A stretch of 9,490 nucleotides of DNA from Erysipelotrichaceae bacterium (lineage in GTDB: Bacteria > Bacillota_I > Bacilli_A > Erysipelotrichales > Erysipelotrichaceae), in contig JAUNJW010000067.1 of the NCBI GenBank assembly GCA_030533035.1, positions 1 to 9,490 on the forward strand. Direction: 5' to 3'. Under the pieces are notes generated by a model, which saw only the letters and a program-made list of their open reading frames with translations, had not been told where the DNA came from and searched no databases. Each line of letters opens with the position of its first letter. Position 1 is the first letter of the stretch. The position numbers and the translations under genes are program-made. Positions 1 to 6,014 of the stretch are shown here, piece by piece.

Positions 1-744
1 CGTGCGCACCTTTTTCTTCTGCGGTTTTACTTCCGTGCCGGCAAGATTATGCACGTAGGCTTCCACTTCTCTGACCGACATCTTCCGGCTGAGAACCTGC
101 CTGGCAGCTTTATAGATCTGATCCTCATCCTTAAGGGAAAGCAGCGGACGGACATGGCTCATCGTGAGCTTCTTGTCAATGACCATCTGCTGCACTTCGG
201 CAGGCAGCTTGAGCAGACGCATGATGTTTGCGCAGTACTCTCTGGATTTGCCGACCCGCTCCGCCAGTTTCTCCTGGGTGTAGCCAAGTTTTCTGACCAG
301 GGAATCATAGGCGGCAGCTTCTTCGATCGGATTGAGATCTTCACGCTGCACGTTCTCCAGAATGGAGATCTCCATCATCTGCTCATCGGTGAATTCAACC
401 GAGATCGCCGGAACTGTATCAAGGCCTGCGATCCTGGCAGCTCTGAGTCTTCTTTCACCGGTGATCAGGTCGTAGCCGTGAACGCTCTTCCTGACCAGAA
501 GCGGTGTAAAGATCCCGTGTGTGCGGATGGAATCAGCCAGCTCGTTCAGGGCTGCCTGATCAAATTCCTTACGGGGCTGATACGGATTGGGTCTGATCTC
601 CGCGATCTTTATTTCCACTTCTTTTCTTCCCGGAACTTCCTGGGCGTTGTTCTGAATGTCATCCAGGAACTGATTGACATCGGTTCCGAAGATGGAATCC
701 AGACCTCTTCCGCCAAGTCCGGGTCTGTTTCTTTTTTCAGCCAT
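1..744 (-). CDS. parB: Chromosome-partitioning protein ParB/Spo0J (3' end cut by window edge)
   Basis: ParB is a CTP-dependent DNA clamp that loads at parS sites near the origin, spreads, recruits SMC and stimulates the ParA ATPase. The 248 visible codons start at the ATG at 744, which overlaps the soj stop as TAATG and is preceded by an AAAGGAAAG ribosome-binding site. The N-terminus carries the ParB box GLGGRGLDSIF (about residues 9-19), the segment that contacts ParA. The CTP-binding domain shows NPYQPR (53-58), GERRLRAA (96-103) and ENVQRE (130-135). The helix-turn-helix follows at about 157-181 (YTQEKLAERVGKS). The frame is open to base 1, so the C-terminal dimerisation domain lies outside the window; the last visible residues are a lysine-rich linker. 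At the four positions reported to set parS versus NBS specificity, this protein has Arg168, Ile174, Lys179 and Ser196; most ParBs have Gly at the last. The family call is certain; the exact DNA site recognised is not. Confidence 0.96.
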   Translation of the reverse strand, partial: MAEKRNRPGLGGRGLDSIFGTDVNQFLDDIQNNAQEVPGRKEVEIKIAEIRPNPYQPRKEFDQAALNELADSIRTHGIFTPLLVRKSVHGYDLITGERRLRAARIAGLDTVPAISVEFTDEQMMEISILENVQREDLNPIEEAAAYDSLVRKLGYTQEKLAERVGKSREYCANIMRLLKLPAEVQQMVIDKKLTMSHVRPLLSLKDEDQIYKAARQVLSRKMSVREVEAYVHNLAGTEVKPQKKKVRT

Positions 745-1523
745 TATCGCTTTCCTTTCTCATTCTGCGTGATGACTTCCTTGACCAGCTGCGCATATGC
801 CTTGGCACCTTCGGATCTGGTGTCATATTCGAAAATGGACTCTTCACTGGAAGGAGCTTCCGAAAGACGGACATTTCTCGGGATATAGCAGCGGTAGACT
901 TTCTCCTTGAAATACTTGCGGACTTCCTGCTGTACTTCAACGGAAAGCTTGGTACGGACATCAAACATCGTCAGCAGGACTCCTTCGATGGAAAGACGGG
1001 GATTCCAGAGTCTCTGCACAAGTCTGATCGTGCTTAACAGCTGTGTCAGTCCTTCCAGGGCAAAGTATTCGCACTGGACAGGAATCATGACCGTGTCGGT
1101 TGCGGTAAGGGCATTGGTGTTGAGCAGGCCGAGGGCCGGCGGGCAGTCGATGATGATGTAATCATACTGATCCCTGACAGCGTCGAGCTTTTTCTTCAGC
1201 AGCTGTTCCCTGCCCATTTCATAGGAGGCCATGTCCACGTCTGCACCAGCCAGTCCGCTGGTCGCGGGAATAACGTCCAGGGGCGGCATCTGCAGCGTGA
1301 CTTTGCATTCATCCACTGTCGCGTCCGACATCAGGACATCATAGACTGTTTTGGTATAGCCGACTTTGTTGGCGCCGATGCCGTGGGTTGCGTTGCCCTG
1401 GGGGTCGAAATCAACCAGCAGGACCTTCCTGTTTACATAAGAAAGACCGGCAGCCAGGTTCATAGCTGTCGTGGTCTTGCCGACGCCTCCCTTCTGATTG
1501 GCAATTGCGATGATCTTACCCAT
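744..1523 (-). CDS. soj: Chromosome-partitioning ATPase ParA/Soj
   Basis: Soj is a ParA-type ATPase that cycles on the nucleoid with ParB and, in Bacillus, also controls DnaA activity. The 259-residue protein has a deviant Walker A KGGVGKTT at 11-18 (Gly12, Lys16), switch I DFDPQGN at 38-44 with Asp40, a Walker B IIIDCPP at 123-129, and the ParA signature [12 protein letters not shown] at 214-225. Arg190 lies where Bacillus Soj has its DNA-binding arginine. I chose the ATG at 1523 because GAGGGAG (1530-1536) sits 6 nt upstream and because the protein then begins [13 protein letters not shown] like other Soj proteins. A TTG at 1538, directly after the noc stop, would add five residues but lacks a ribosome-binding site. 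The gene lies 15 nt after noc and overlaps parB by one base, so noc, soj and parB are very likely co-translated. Confidence 0.96.
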   Translation of the reverse strand: MGKIIAIANQKGGVGKTTTAMNLAAGLSYVNRKVLLVDFDPQGNATHGIGANKVGYTKTVYDVLMSDATVDECKVTLQMPPLDVIPATSGLAGADVDMASYEMGREQLLKKKLDAVRDQYDYIIIDCPPALGLLNTNALTATDTVMIPVQCEYFALEGLTQLLSTIRLVQRLWNPRLSIEGVLLTMFDVRTKLSVEVQQEVRKYFKEKVYRCYIPRNVRLSEAPSSEESIFEYDTRSEGAKAYAQLVKEVITQNEKGKR

Positions 1524-1529
1524 ACTTTT

Positions 1530-1536
1530 CTCCCTC
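1530..1536 (-). promoter_or_regulatory. Ribosome-binding site that fixes the soj start
   Basis: The minus strand reads GAGGGAG with six bases before the ATG at 1523. This supports the inner ATG over the TTG at 1538, where the motif would fall inside the coding sequence. The motif overlaps or abuts the last bases of the intergenic gap after the noc TGA. Confidence 0.75.
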
Positions 1537-1538
1537 AA

Positions 1539-2348
1539 TCATTTCGGAATACGGATGATCATCCGGACCTCATTGTCACGGTCTTCCGTTTCCACTGTTG
1601 TTTTAATTCCCATCTTTTCGATCATCTTCGCGCACTGATTGACGGAGTTGATAGCGATCTGGATGTTTCTGGTAAAGCCTTTTGTTTTCTGGCGGTGATG
1701 AAGTCTTCTCGGTCCGCTGACCTTTTCGATATATTCTTCCGACTGCCTGACATTCATGCCTTTGGAAAGAATTGTCTTATAGACGTCTTTCTGCTTGTCT
1801 TCGGGAGCGCTTAACAGTGCCCTGGCATGGCGCTCGGAGAGCTTGCCGTCGATGACTGCCTGCTGGATTTCCTCCGGCAGGTTGAGCAGACGGATCTTGT
1901 TGGCAACCGCTGACTGCGACTTTCCGATCCTTTTGGCGACCTGTTCCTGGGTCATGCCCGACTGGCGCATGATCTGGACATAGCTCTTGGCTTCTTCAAT
2001 GGCGCTGAGATTTTCACGCTGCACATTTTCCACAAGAGCCATCTGGGCTGCCTGTTCTTCCGTCGGCGTCATGATGTAGCAGGGAATATCCGTATAGCCT
2101 GCTTTCAGGCAGGCCCGGTATCTTCTTTCACCGGCGATGATTTCATACATGTCACCCATCTTGCGGACGGTGATCGGCTGGATCAGTCCGTTTTCCCGGA
2201 TGGAGTCCGCCAGTTCATCGAGCGCTTCCTCATCGAAGCGGATCCGCGGCTGATAGCGGGACGGCCTGATCTTTGAGGAGGAAATCATGACGATCCGGTT
2301 TGTGTCCTGGCGGTCAAAAAGATCCAGAATACTCTTTGACATTCTCAT
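1539..2348 (-). CDS. noc: Nucleoid occlusion protein Noc (ParB-family, CTP-dependent)
   Basis: Noc is a ParB paralogue that binds NBS sites, spreads with CTP and tethers nucleoid DNA to the membrane, blocking FtsZ assembly over the chromosome. The 269-residue protein has SRYQPR (30-35), GERRYRA (73-79), ENVQRE (107-112) and a helix-turn-helix at about 132-156. Gln145, Lys151, Asn156 and Arg173 match the four residues reported to switch a ParB to NBS recognition (Q173, K179, N184, R201 in the published numbering). The C-terminus, FTRNIQIAINSVNQ to IIRIPK, resembles Bacillus Noc and differs from Spo0J. The N-terminus MRMSKSILDLFDR could form a short amphipathic membrane helix (Met3, Ile7, Leu8, Phe11 on one face), though it contains Asp9 and Asp12. 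The start at 2348 has AGGAGGG five bases upstream. Position between rsmG and soj is the classical Bacillus one. A generic second ParB is the alternative, but I think Noc is right. Confidence 0.9.
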   Translation of the reverse strand: MRMSKSILDLFDRQDTNRIVMISSSKIRPSRYQPRIRFDEEALDELADSIRENGLIQPITVRKMGDMYEIIAGERRYRACLKAGYTDIPCYIMTPTEEQAAQMALVENVQRENLSAIEEAKSYVQIMRQSGMTQEQVAKRIGKSQSAVANKIRLLNLPEEIQQAVIDGKLSERHARALLSAPEDKQKDVYKTILSKGMNVRQSEEYIEKVSGPRRLHHRQKTKGFTRNIQIAINSVNQCAKMIEKMGIKTTVETEDRDNEVRMIIRIPK

Positions 2349-2353
2349 ACTGT

Positions 2354-2360
2354 CCCTCCT
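2354..2360 (-). promoter_or_regulatory. Ribosome-binding site of noc
   Basis: The minus strand reads AGGAGGG, five bases before the ATG at 2348. It lies in the 15-nt gap after the rsmG stop. Its spacing favours Met1 over the in-frame ATG at 2342 (Met3), which would leave 11 nt. Confidence 0.7.
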
Positions 2361-2363
2361 TCT

Positions 2364-3062
2364 TTATAACGGCTGTTTCTTGATCCGGCCGTAATGGCGC
2401 GGATACTCAGGCGGAGTGCTTGCGGTTTTGCGGCAGAAGATATTGTTTCTGATATCTCCGCCCGGCAGGGAGGTTTCCTGAATGTTTTCAACTTTGCAGC
2501 CAAGCACTTTCATGGCATGGGCAGCTTCAGACACTTCATCAATGGCACTGCTGCCTTTCATAGGCACAAAGAGTCCGCCCTTTTTAACAAGCGGAACACA
2601 CAGCTCGCAAAGTACTCTCAGATTGGCGACAGCCCTTGCCGTCACGACGTCAAATGATTCCCGTGCCTCTCTGACATAGTCTTCACTTCTCTGATTGATG
2701 ACTTCGATTTCCTTCAGCCCGAGTTCACTGATAACTGTCTTCAGGAACGTGCATCTTTTGCCGGTGGGCTCCACCAGCACCATGGAAAGTTCAGGATCCG
2801 CGATTTTCCAGACCAGACCCGGGAAACCGGCACCGCTGCCGATATCCGCGCATCTGCCGTGAATCTGCCCGGATGAAAGCGGAAGAAGGCAGTCATAAAA
2901 ATGCTTCTCCACAATCTCCTCCGGTTCCTTGATTGCGGTCAGATTGATCTTTTCATTCCATTCCATCAGCAGCTCCATGTAACGCTCAAGCTGTCTGATC
3001 ATTTCATCATTGAGATCAATGCCGGATTGTCTGCAGATGTCTGGCAGGTCTGTAATACGCAT
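2364..3062 (-). CDS. rsmG: 16S rRNA (guanine527-N7)-methyltransferase RsmG (GidB)
   Basis: RsmG uses S-adenosylmethionine to methylate N7 of G527 in the 530 loop of 16S rRNA; in other bacteria its loss gives low-level streptomycin resistance. The 232-residue protein shows the family hallmarks in order: NLTAI near 40-44, the SAM-binding motif I DIGSGAGFPGL at 73-83, the acidic VEPTGKR at 97-103 after the second strand, the TARAVANL segment at 141-148, PMKG at 167-170, and the C-terminal YPRHYGRIKKQPL at 220-232. Length is close to the usual 230-240. The ATG at 3062 is preceded by GGAGGA about five bases upstream. It is the first gene after an AT-rich intergenic region with a good promoter and is followed 15 nt later by noc, so it probably leads the rsmG-noc-soj-parB operon. 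Confidence 0.96.
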   Translation of the reverse strand: MRITDLPDICRQSGIDLNDEMIRQLERYMELLMEWNEKINLTAIKEPEEIVEKHFYDCLLPLSSGQIHGRCADIGSGAGFPGLVWKIADPELSMVLVEPTGKRCTFLKTVISELGLKEIEVINQRSEDYVREARESFDVVTARAVANLRVLCELCVPLVKKGGLFVPMKGSSAIDEVSEAAHAMKVLGCKVENIQETSLPGGDIRNNIFCRKTASTPPEYPRHYGRIKKQPL

Positions 3063-3082
3063 CTGTCCTCCGATTTATGTTC

Positions 3083-3102
3083 ATTATACCAACTTGTATA
3101 AT
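3083..3102. repeat. Perfect 7-bp inverted repeat overlapping the rsmG -10
   Basis: ATTATAC (3083-3089) and GTATAAT (3096-3102) are exact inverted copies separated by CAACTT. One arm contains the -10 of the minus-strand promoter. The other presents TATAAT on the plus strand (3097-3102). It may be an operator that a dimeric regulator uses to cover the promoter, or a symmetrical pair of -10 elements. A chance origin in AT-rich DNA is also possible. Confidence 0.5.
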
Positions 3103-3110
3103 GATTACAA
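3083..3110 (-). promoter_or_regulatory. Sigma-A-type promoter for rsmG-noc-soj-parB
   Basis: On the minus strand a perfect -10 TATAAT (3083-3088) is preceded by TGG, giving the extended form TGnTATAAT (3083-3091). A -35 candidate TTGTAA (3105-3110, four of six consensus bases) lies 16 bases upstream. Transcription would begin near 3076, leaving a leader of about 14 nt that still contains the rsmG ribosome-binding site. The -10 is a strong match and the -35 is weaker, as is usual with an extended -10. TTGACC further upstream is too far away (23 bases) to serve as the -35. Confidence 0.72.
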
Positions 3111-3121
3111 AGGTCAAAATA

Positions 3122-3190
3122 TGTGGAAAACTTTTTTGTCCACAATTTAGTAAATAATTCCATATTTTGTGGAAAACTGATTTTTCCACA
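3122..3190. promoter_or_regulatory. Cluster of four DnaA-box-like 9-mers in two palindromic units
   Basis: Four 9-mers each differ by one base from the DnaA box TTATCCACA: TTTTCCACA on the minus strand at 3122-3130 and 3168-3176, TTGTCCACA on the plus strand at 3136-3144, and TTTTCCACA on the plus strand at 3182-3190. They form two units with the same geometry, a minus box, five bases, then a plus box. The two units begin exactly 46 bp apart. The surrounding gap is about 25% G+C by hand count, against roughly half in the neighbouring genes. The position beside mnmG/rsmG and parAB fits a DnaA-binding locus: a regulatory or titration cluster, or part of an origin. Binding is an inference from the motif. 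Confidence 0.55.
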
Positions 3191-3194
3191 AAAT
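3164..3194. repeat. 13-bp perfect inverted repeat just after mnmG (hairpin or protein site)
   Basis: ATTTTGTGGAAAA (3164-3176) and TTTTCCACAAAAT (3182-3194) are exact inverted copies with the five-base spacer CTGAT. The repeat begins 17 bases after the mnmG stop codon. As RNA it could fold into a long, weak, AT-rich stem that might slow or end mnmG transcription. The bases that follow in the transcript (ATGGAATTATT) are not a proper U-run, so it is not a typical intrinsic terminator. The two halves are also DnaA-box-like, which I find the better reading. Confidence 0.5.
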
Positions 3195-3211
3195 TAATAA
3201 AAGTGTAGATT

Positions 3212-5086
3212 TTATGCGGTTTTTTCCTTCATCTGTTTCAGATAGATGGCAAGAACCGCGAGATCAGCCGGATTGACGCCGGAGATTCTGGAAGCCTGTC
3301 CCATCGTTTCCGGTTTATACTTCATCAGCTTCTGTCTGCCCTCCAGGGACAGGTTGTCGATCAGATCATAGTCAAAGTCAAAACCAAGTTTCATGTTCTC
3401 CATGCCTTCCAGCTTTGCGGCTTCGCGCTTGGCCTTCTGGATATAGCCTTCATATTTGACTTCAATGTCACATCTGCCGGCCAGTTCCTCATTGACTTCC
3501 TGATTGGCAAGCCTCAGAACTTCCGCCGTTGTGACGCCGGGCCGTCTGACCAGTTCAAGACCGTTGACACCCTTGTGTTCACCGGTTGAATAGCCAAGCG
3601 GCTGAAGATACTCAACAACCGCCGGATCATCCAGTTCCAGGGTTGTGGATGCCAGGTACTTCTGCAGTTCATCGAGATCCGCCATCCGGTTCAGATATTC
3701 TTCATATCTTTCATCGGAAACCAGACCGCACTCATGACCTTTTTCAATCAGGCGCACATCCGCGTTGTCATGGCGCAGCAGCAGACGGAACTCAGCTCTT
3801 GAGGTCAGCAGTCTGTACGGCTCAAGGGTTCCCTTTGTTGTCAGGTCATCAATCAATACGCCGATATAGGCTTCGTCTCTTCCGAAGATCAGCGGCTCCT
3901 TGCCATCCAGTTTGCGGACAGCATTGATGCCGGCCACGATCCCCTGTCCGGCTGCTTCTTCATAGCCGGAGGTACCGTTGATCTGCCCTGCGGTAAACAG
4001 AGTCTCGATAATCTTGGATTCCAGACTGCGCTTCATCTGCAGCGGATCAATCGCGTCATACTCAATGGCATACGCATACTTCTTGATCACACAGTTTTCA
4101 AAACCGGGCAGTGTATGCGTCATCGCTTCCTGCACATCCCTTGGCAGAGATGTGGAGAATCCCTGTACATAGGTTGTATCGAGGGAAAGGGATTCAGGCT
4201 CCAGGAAGAGCAGATGCCTCGGCTTGTCGGAGAAGCGGACCAGTTTGTCTTCAATCGAAGGACAGTATCTCGGACCGACGCCTTTGACAACACCGGAGTA
4301 CATACTGGAACGATTGAGATTCTTCATGATGATTTCATGGGTCTCAGGAGTCGTATATGTCATATAGCAGGGAACCTGCTCAGAGAAAGGCCGGATGGAT
4401 TTTGTGGTTTCAGAGAACCGCAGGAACGCGTCCGTTCCCGGTTCATATTTTGTTTTTGAAAAATCAATGGAGCTGGTCAGCACTCTCGGCGGGGTTCCGG
4501 TTTTCAGACGGAAAGTTTTGATTCCGATTTCCCTGAGGGAAGCGGAAAGGTCTTCCGTTGTTTTTTCCAGATCCGGTCCGCCCGGTTTCACTTCATCGGA
4601 AATCATGTTGACGCCGGCCATATACGTGCCGGTTGTCATGATCACAGCCTGGGCCGCAATAAAAGAGCCGTCTTTCAAAGTGACTCCTGTAACCTTGTTT
4701 CCAGAAGCGTTGAGACGGACTGCCATTCCTTCCATAACTGTAAGATTCTCCTGGTGCGTACAGACATACTGCATCATTTTCTTATATGCGATCTTGTCTG
4801 ACTGCACACGCAGCGCCCTTACGCCGGGGCCCTTGGCACTGTTGAGCATCTTGAACTGCAGGGCTGTCTGGTCTGCCGTGATCGGCATCTGACCGCCCAG
4901 GGCGTCGATTTCCCTGACAACAATGCCCTTGGCCGGACCGCCGACCGAAGGATTGCATGGCATTTTTCCGATATTATCAATGCTGAGTGTCAGCAGCATT
5001 GTCTTTTTCTTCAGTCTCGCCGCCGCCAGTGCCGCTTCAATGCCAGCATGGCCGCCGCCGATGACGATAATATCAAACTTATTCAT
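3212..5086 (-). CDS. mnmG: tRNA uridine-5-carboxymethylaminomethyl modification enzyme MnmG (GidA)
   Basis: MnmG is the FAD enzyme that, with the GTPase MnmE, adds the carboxymethylaminomethyl group to the wobble U34 of certain tRNAs, using NADH and methylene-tetrahydrofolate. The 624 residues match the usual length of about 620-630. Visible motifs are the FAD-binding VIGGGHAGIEAALAAAR (8-24), MPCNPSVGGPAKG (42-54) with Cys44, GPGVRALRVQSDK (86-98), LKTGTPPR (194-201) and GVGPRYCPSIEDK (269-281) with Cys275; the two cysteines fall in the conserved catalytic-cysteine motifs. The C-terminal part ends in a helical region expected to bind MnmE and tRNA. The ATG at 5086 overlaps the end of the upstream gene by 8 nt and has no strong ribosome-binding site at normal spacing, so translational coupling is likely. 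Unlike Bacillus, mnmE is not immediately upstream. Confidence 0.97.
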   Translation of the reverse strand: MNKFDIIVIGGGHAGIEAALAAARLKKKTMLLTLSIDNIGKMPCNPSVGGPAKGIVVREIDALGGQMPITADQTALQFKMLNSAKGPGVRALRVQSDKIAYKKMMQYVCTHQENLTVMEGMAVRLNASGNKVTGVTLKDGSFIAAQAVIMTTGTYMAGVNMISDEVKPGGPDLEKTTEDLSASLREIGIKTFRLKTGTPPRVLTSSIDFSKTKYEPGTDAFLRFSETTKSIRPFSEQVPCYMTYTTPETHEIIMKNLNRSSMYSGVVKGVGPRYCPSIEDKLVRFSDKPRHLLFLEPESLSLDTTYVQGFSTSLPRDVQEAMTHTLPGFENCVIKKYAYAIEYDAIDPLQMKRSLESKIIETLFTAGQINGTSGYEEAAGQGIVAGINAVRKLDGKEPLIFGRDEAYIGVLIDDLTTKGTLEPYRLLTSRAEFRLLLRHDNADVRLIEKGHECGLVSDERYEEYLNRMADLDELQKYLASTTLELDDPAVVEYLQPLGYSTGEHKGVNGLELVRRPGVTTAEVLRLANQEVNEELAGRCDIEVKYEGYIQKAKREAAKLEGMENMKLGFDFDYDLIDNLSLEGRQKLMKYKPETMGQASRISGVNPADLAVLAIYLKQMKEKTA

Positions 5087-5981
5087 TGTTAAACTGTTCA
5101 GTCAATTCCTGAATTTCCCGGGGAATATTGTCACCGATCACCTCAAAGAATATCTCTTTGGGCATCTCATATCTGCGGGCAAGAAGACGGTATATAAGCA
5201 TCCTGCCGGCAAGTTCCCTCATTCTCAGATCCCTGTCATTTGCCTGGGATGTGAAAGGAATGCCGATGACAATATTGTCTCTTTCGATCTTCAGGCAGTC
5301 TGTGCGGCTGCCGCGGATCATTTCCCAGCCGGGCTTTTCACACTGCGCTCTTGCGTACTTGTGAATCTTCGCCCGTTCTTTTTCACTTCCGTCTTCCCTG
5401 CCGATACTCTTGTGGATCACCGCCAGCTGGTGTTTGATCTCATCATTGCTGAAGATGATTTCGGGGGATACGGAATTGGCAGCGCTCCAGAGGTCAAGCC
5501 CTCTTTCTTCTGCCTTTTTCAGTATTTTCACCGTAATGCCGGGATCAGAGCGGTCAAGATAACAATAGCTTTCCAGGTTGGAAGGAATATCGAGACCGAC
5601 TTCTTCCGGATAAATCGGTGAAAGGAAGAATACAACATCAGTCAGGTACAGACAGCTCATCTGGCGGGGAATCGTTCCGCCCTTGGAGGCCTTTTCAATC
5701 GCCTCCCTGAGCAGACTTTCCTCATCATAGCCGGTGAACTGTCCGTACTGACTCCACATCTGTTTTAAAGACAGTCTGACAATCGAGTCAAAATGCGCGT
5801 AGCCGATCAGTCCCTTTTTGCGGCCGGTTCTCGGGCGGGCGAAAAAGAACAGCAGGTCTCCCTTGCGGAAGTCGGTAAATTTCCGCTTGCTGGAAAGGCG
5901 CCAGAAAAGAATGGCGCGGTTTCTGCACAGGCGGTGGTATTCAAGCATGCTTTCATCGGTTACGTATGCAATTGAGCTCAT
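5079..5981 (-). CDS. Uncharacterised 300-residue protein with EVE/PUA-like N-terminal pattern
   Basis: I do not recognise this protein firmly. The N-terminal half (about 1-140) reads like an EVE/PUA-type nucleic-acid-binding fold: AYVTDE, ILFWRLSS (24-31), FRKGDLLFFFA (38-48), then KGLIGYAHFDSI (56-67), MWSQYGQFTGYDEESL (75-90) and CLYLTDVVFF (110-119). The Phe-Trp, Lys-Gly-Asp and Trp-x-x-Tyr-Gly pattern is my main reason. The remainder includes a charged segment (195-216) and a conserved-looking stretch DCLKIERDNIVIGIPFTSQ (228-246), then helices rich in Arg, Glu and Leu; a nuclease-like domain cannot be shown. There is no signal peptide or membrane segment. The ATG at 5981 follows a modest AAAGAG site, 33 nt after fhs, and the 3' end overlaps mnmG by 8 nt. 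Coupling to mnmG hints at an RNA- or tRNA-related role, but this is only inference. The coding is clearly real. Confidence 0.85.
   Translation of the reverse strand: MSSIAYVTDESMLEYHRLCRNRAILFWRLSSKRKFTDFRKGDLLFFFARPRTGRKKGLIGYAHFDSIVRLSLKQMWSQYGQFTGYDEESLLREAIEKASKGGTIPRQMSCLYLTDVVFFLSPIYPEEVGLDIPSNLESYCYLDRSDPGITVKILKKAEERGLDLWSAANSVSPEIIFSNDEIKHQLAVIHKSIGREDGSEKERAKIHKYARAQCEKPGWEMIRGSRTDCLKIERDNIVIGIPFTSQANDRDLRMRELAGRMLIYRLLARRYEMPKEIFFEVIGDNIPREIQELTEQFNNE
5113..5126. promoter_or_regulatory. Candidate Noc-binding site (NBS), 13 of 14 bases
   Basis: The plus strand reads ATTTCCCGGGGAAT, one base from the published Bacillus NBS palindrome ATTTCCCGGGAAAT. It lies within codons 286-290 (Ile-Pro-Arg-Glu-Ile) of the unknown gene, and NBS sites are commonly found inside genes. 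A noc gene with matching specificity residues is 3 kb away. A match this close is unlikely by chance in a window of this size (about one in several hundred with equal base use), but no binding is shown. Confidence 0.5.
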
Positions 5982-6014
5982 TGTCTTTTACTCTTTCTGC
6001 TTAAAGATTTTCAA

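Noticed and set aside
49..888. Plus-strand open frame opposite parB and the end of soj
   Set aside because: Both minus-strand genes show clear ParB and ParA motifs, and the plus-strand product resembles nothing.
2814..2827. CCCGGG-centred NBS-like site in rsmG
   Set aside because: Only about 9 of 14 bases agree with the NBS consensus; this is expected by chance.
3164..3194. Intrinsic terminator for mnmG
   Set aside because: The stem is long but AT-rich and is not followed by a U-run in the minus-strand transcript. It is listed only as an inverted repeat.
3063..3211. Calling this gap the replication origin oriC
   Set aside because: DnaA-box-like sites and AT-richness are suggestive, but dnaA is not in view. 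The many genes to the right would run head-on to replication if it began here. I kept only the DnaA-box-like cluster.
4528..4546. ATTTCCCTGAGGGAA palindrome in mnmG
   Set aside because: The half-sites resemble the NBS, but the three extra central bases break the spacing that the dimer needs.
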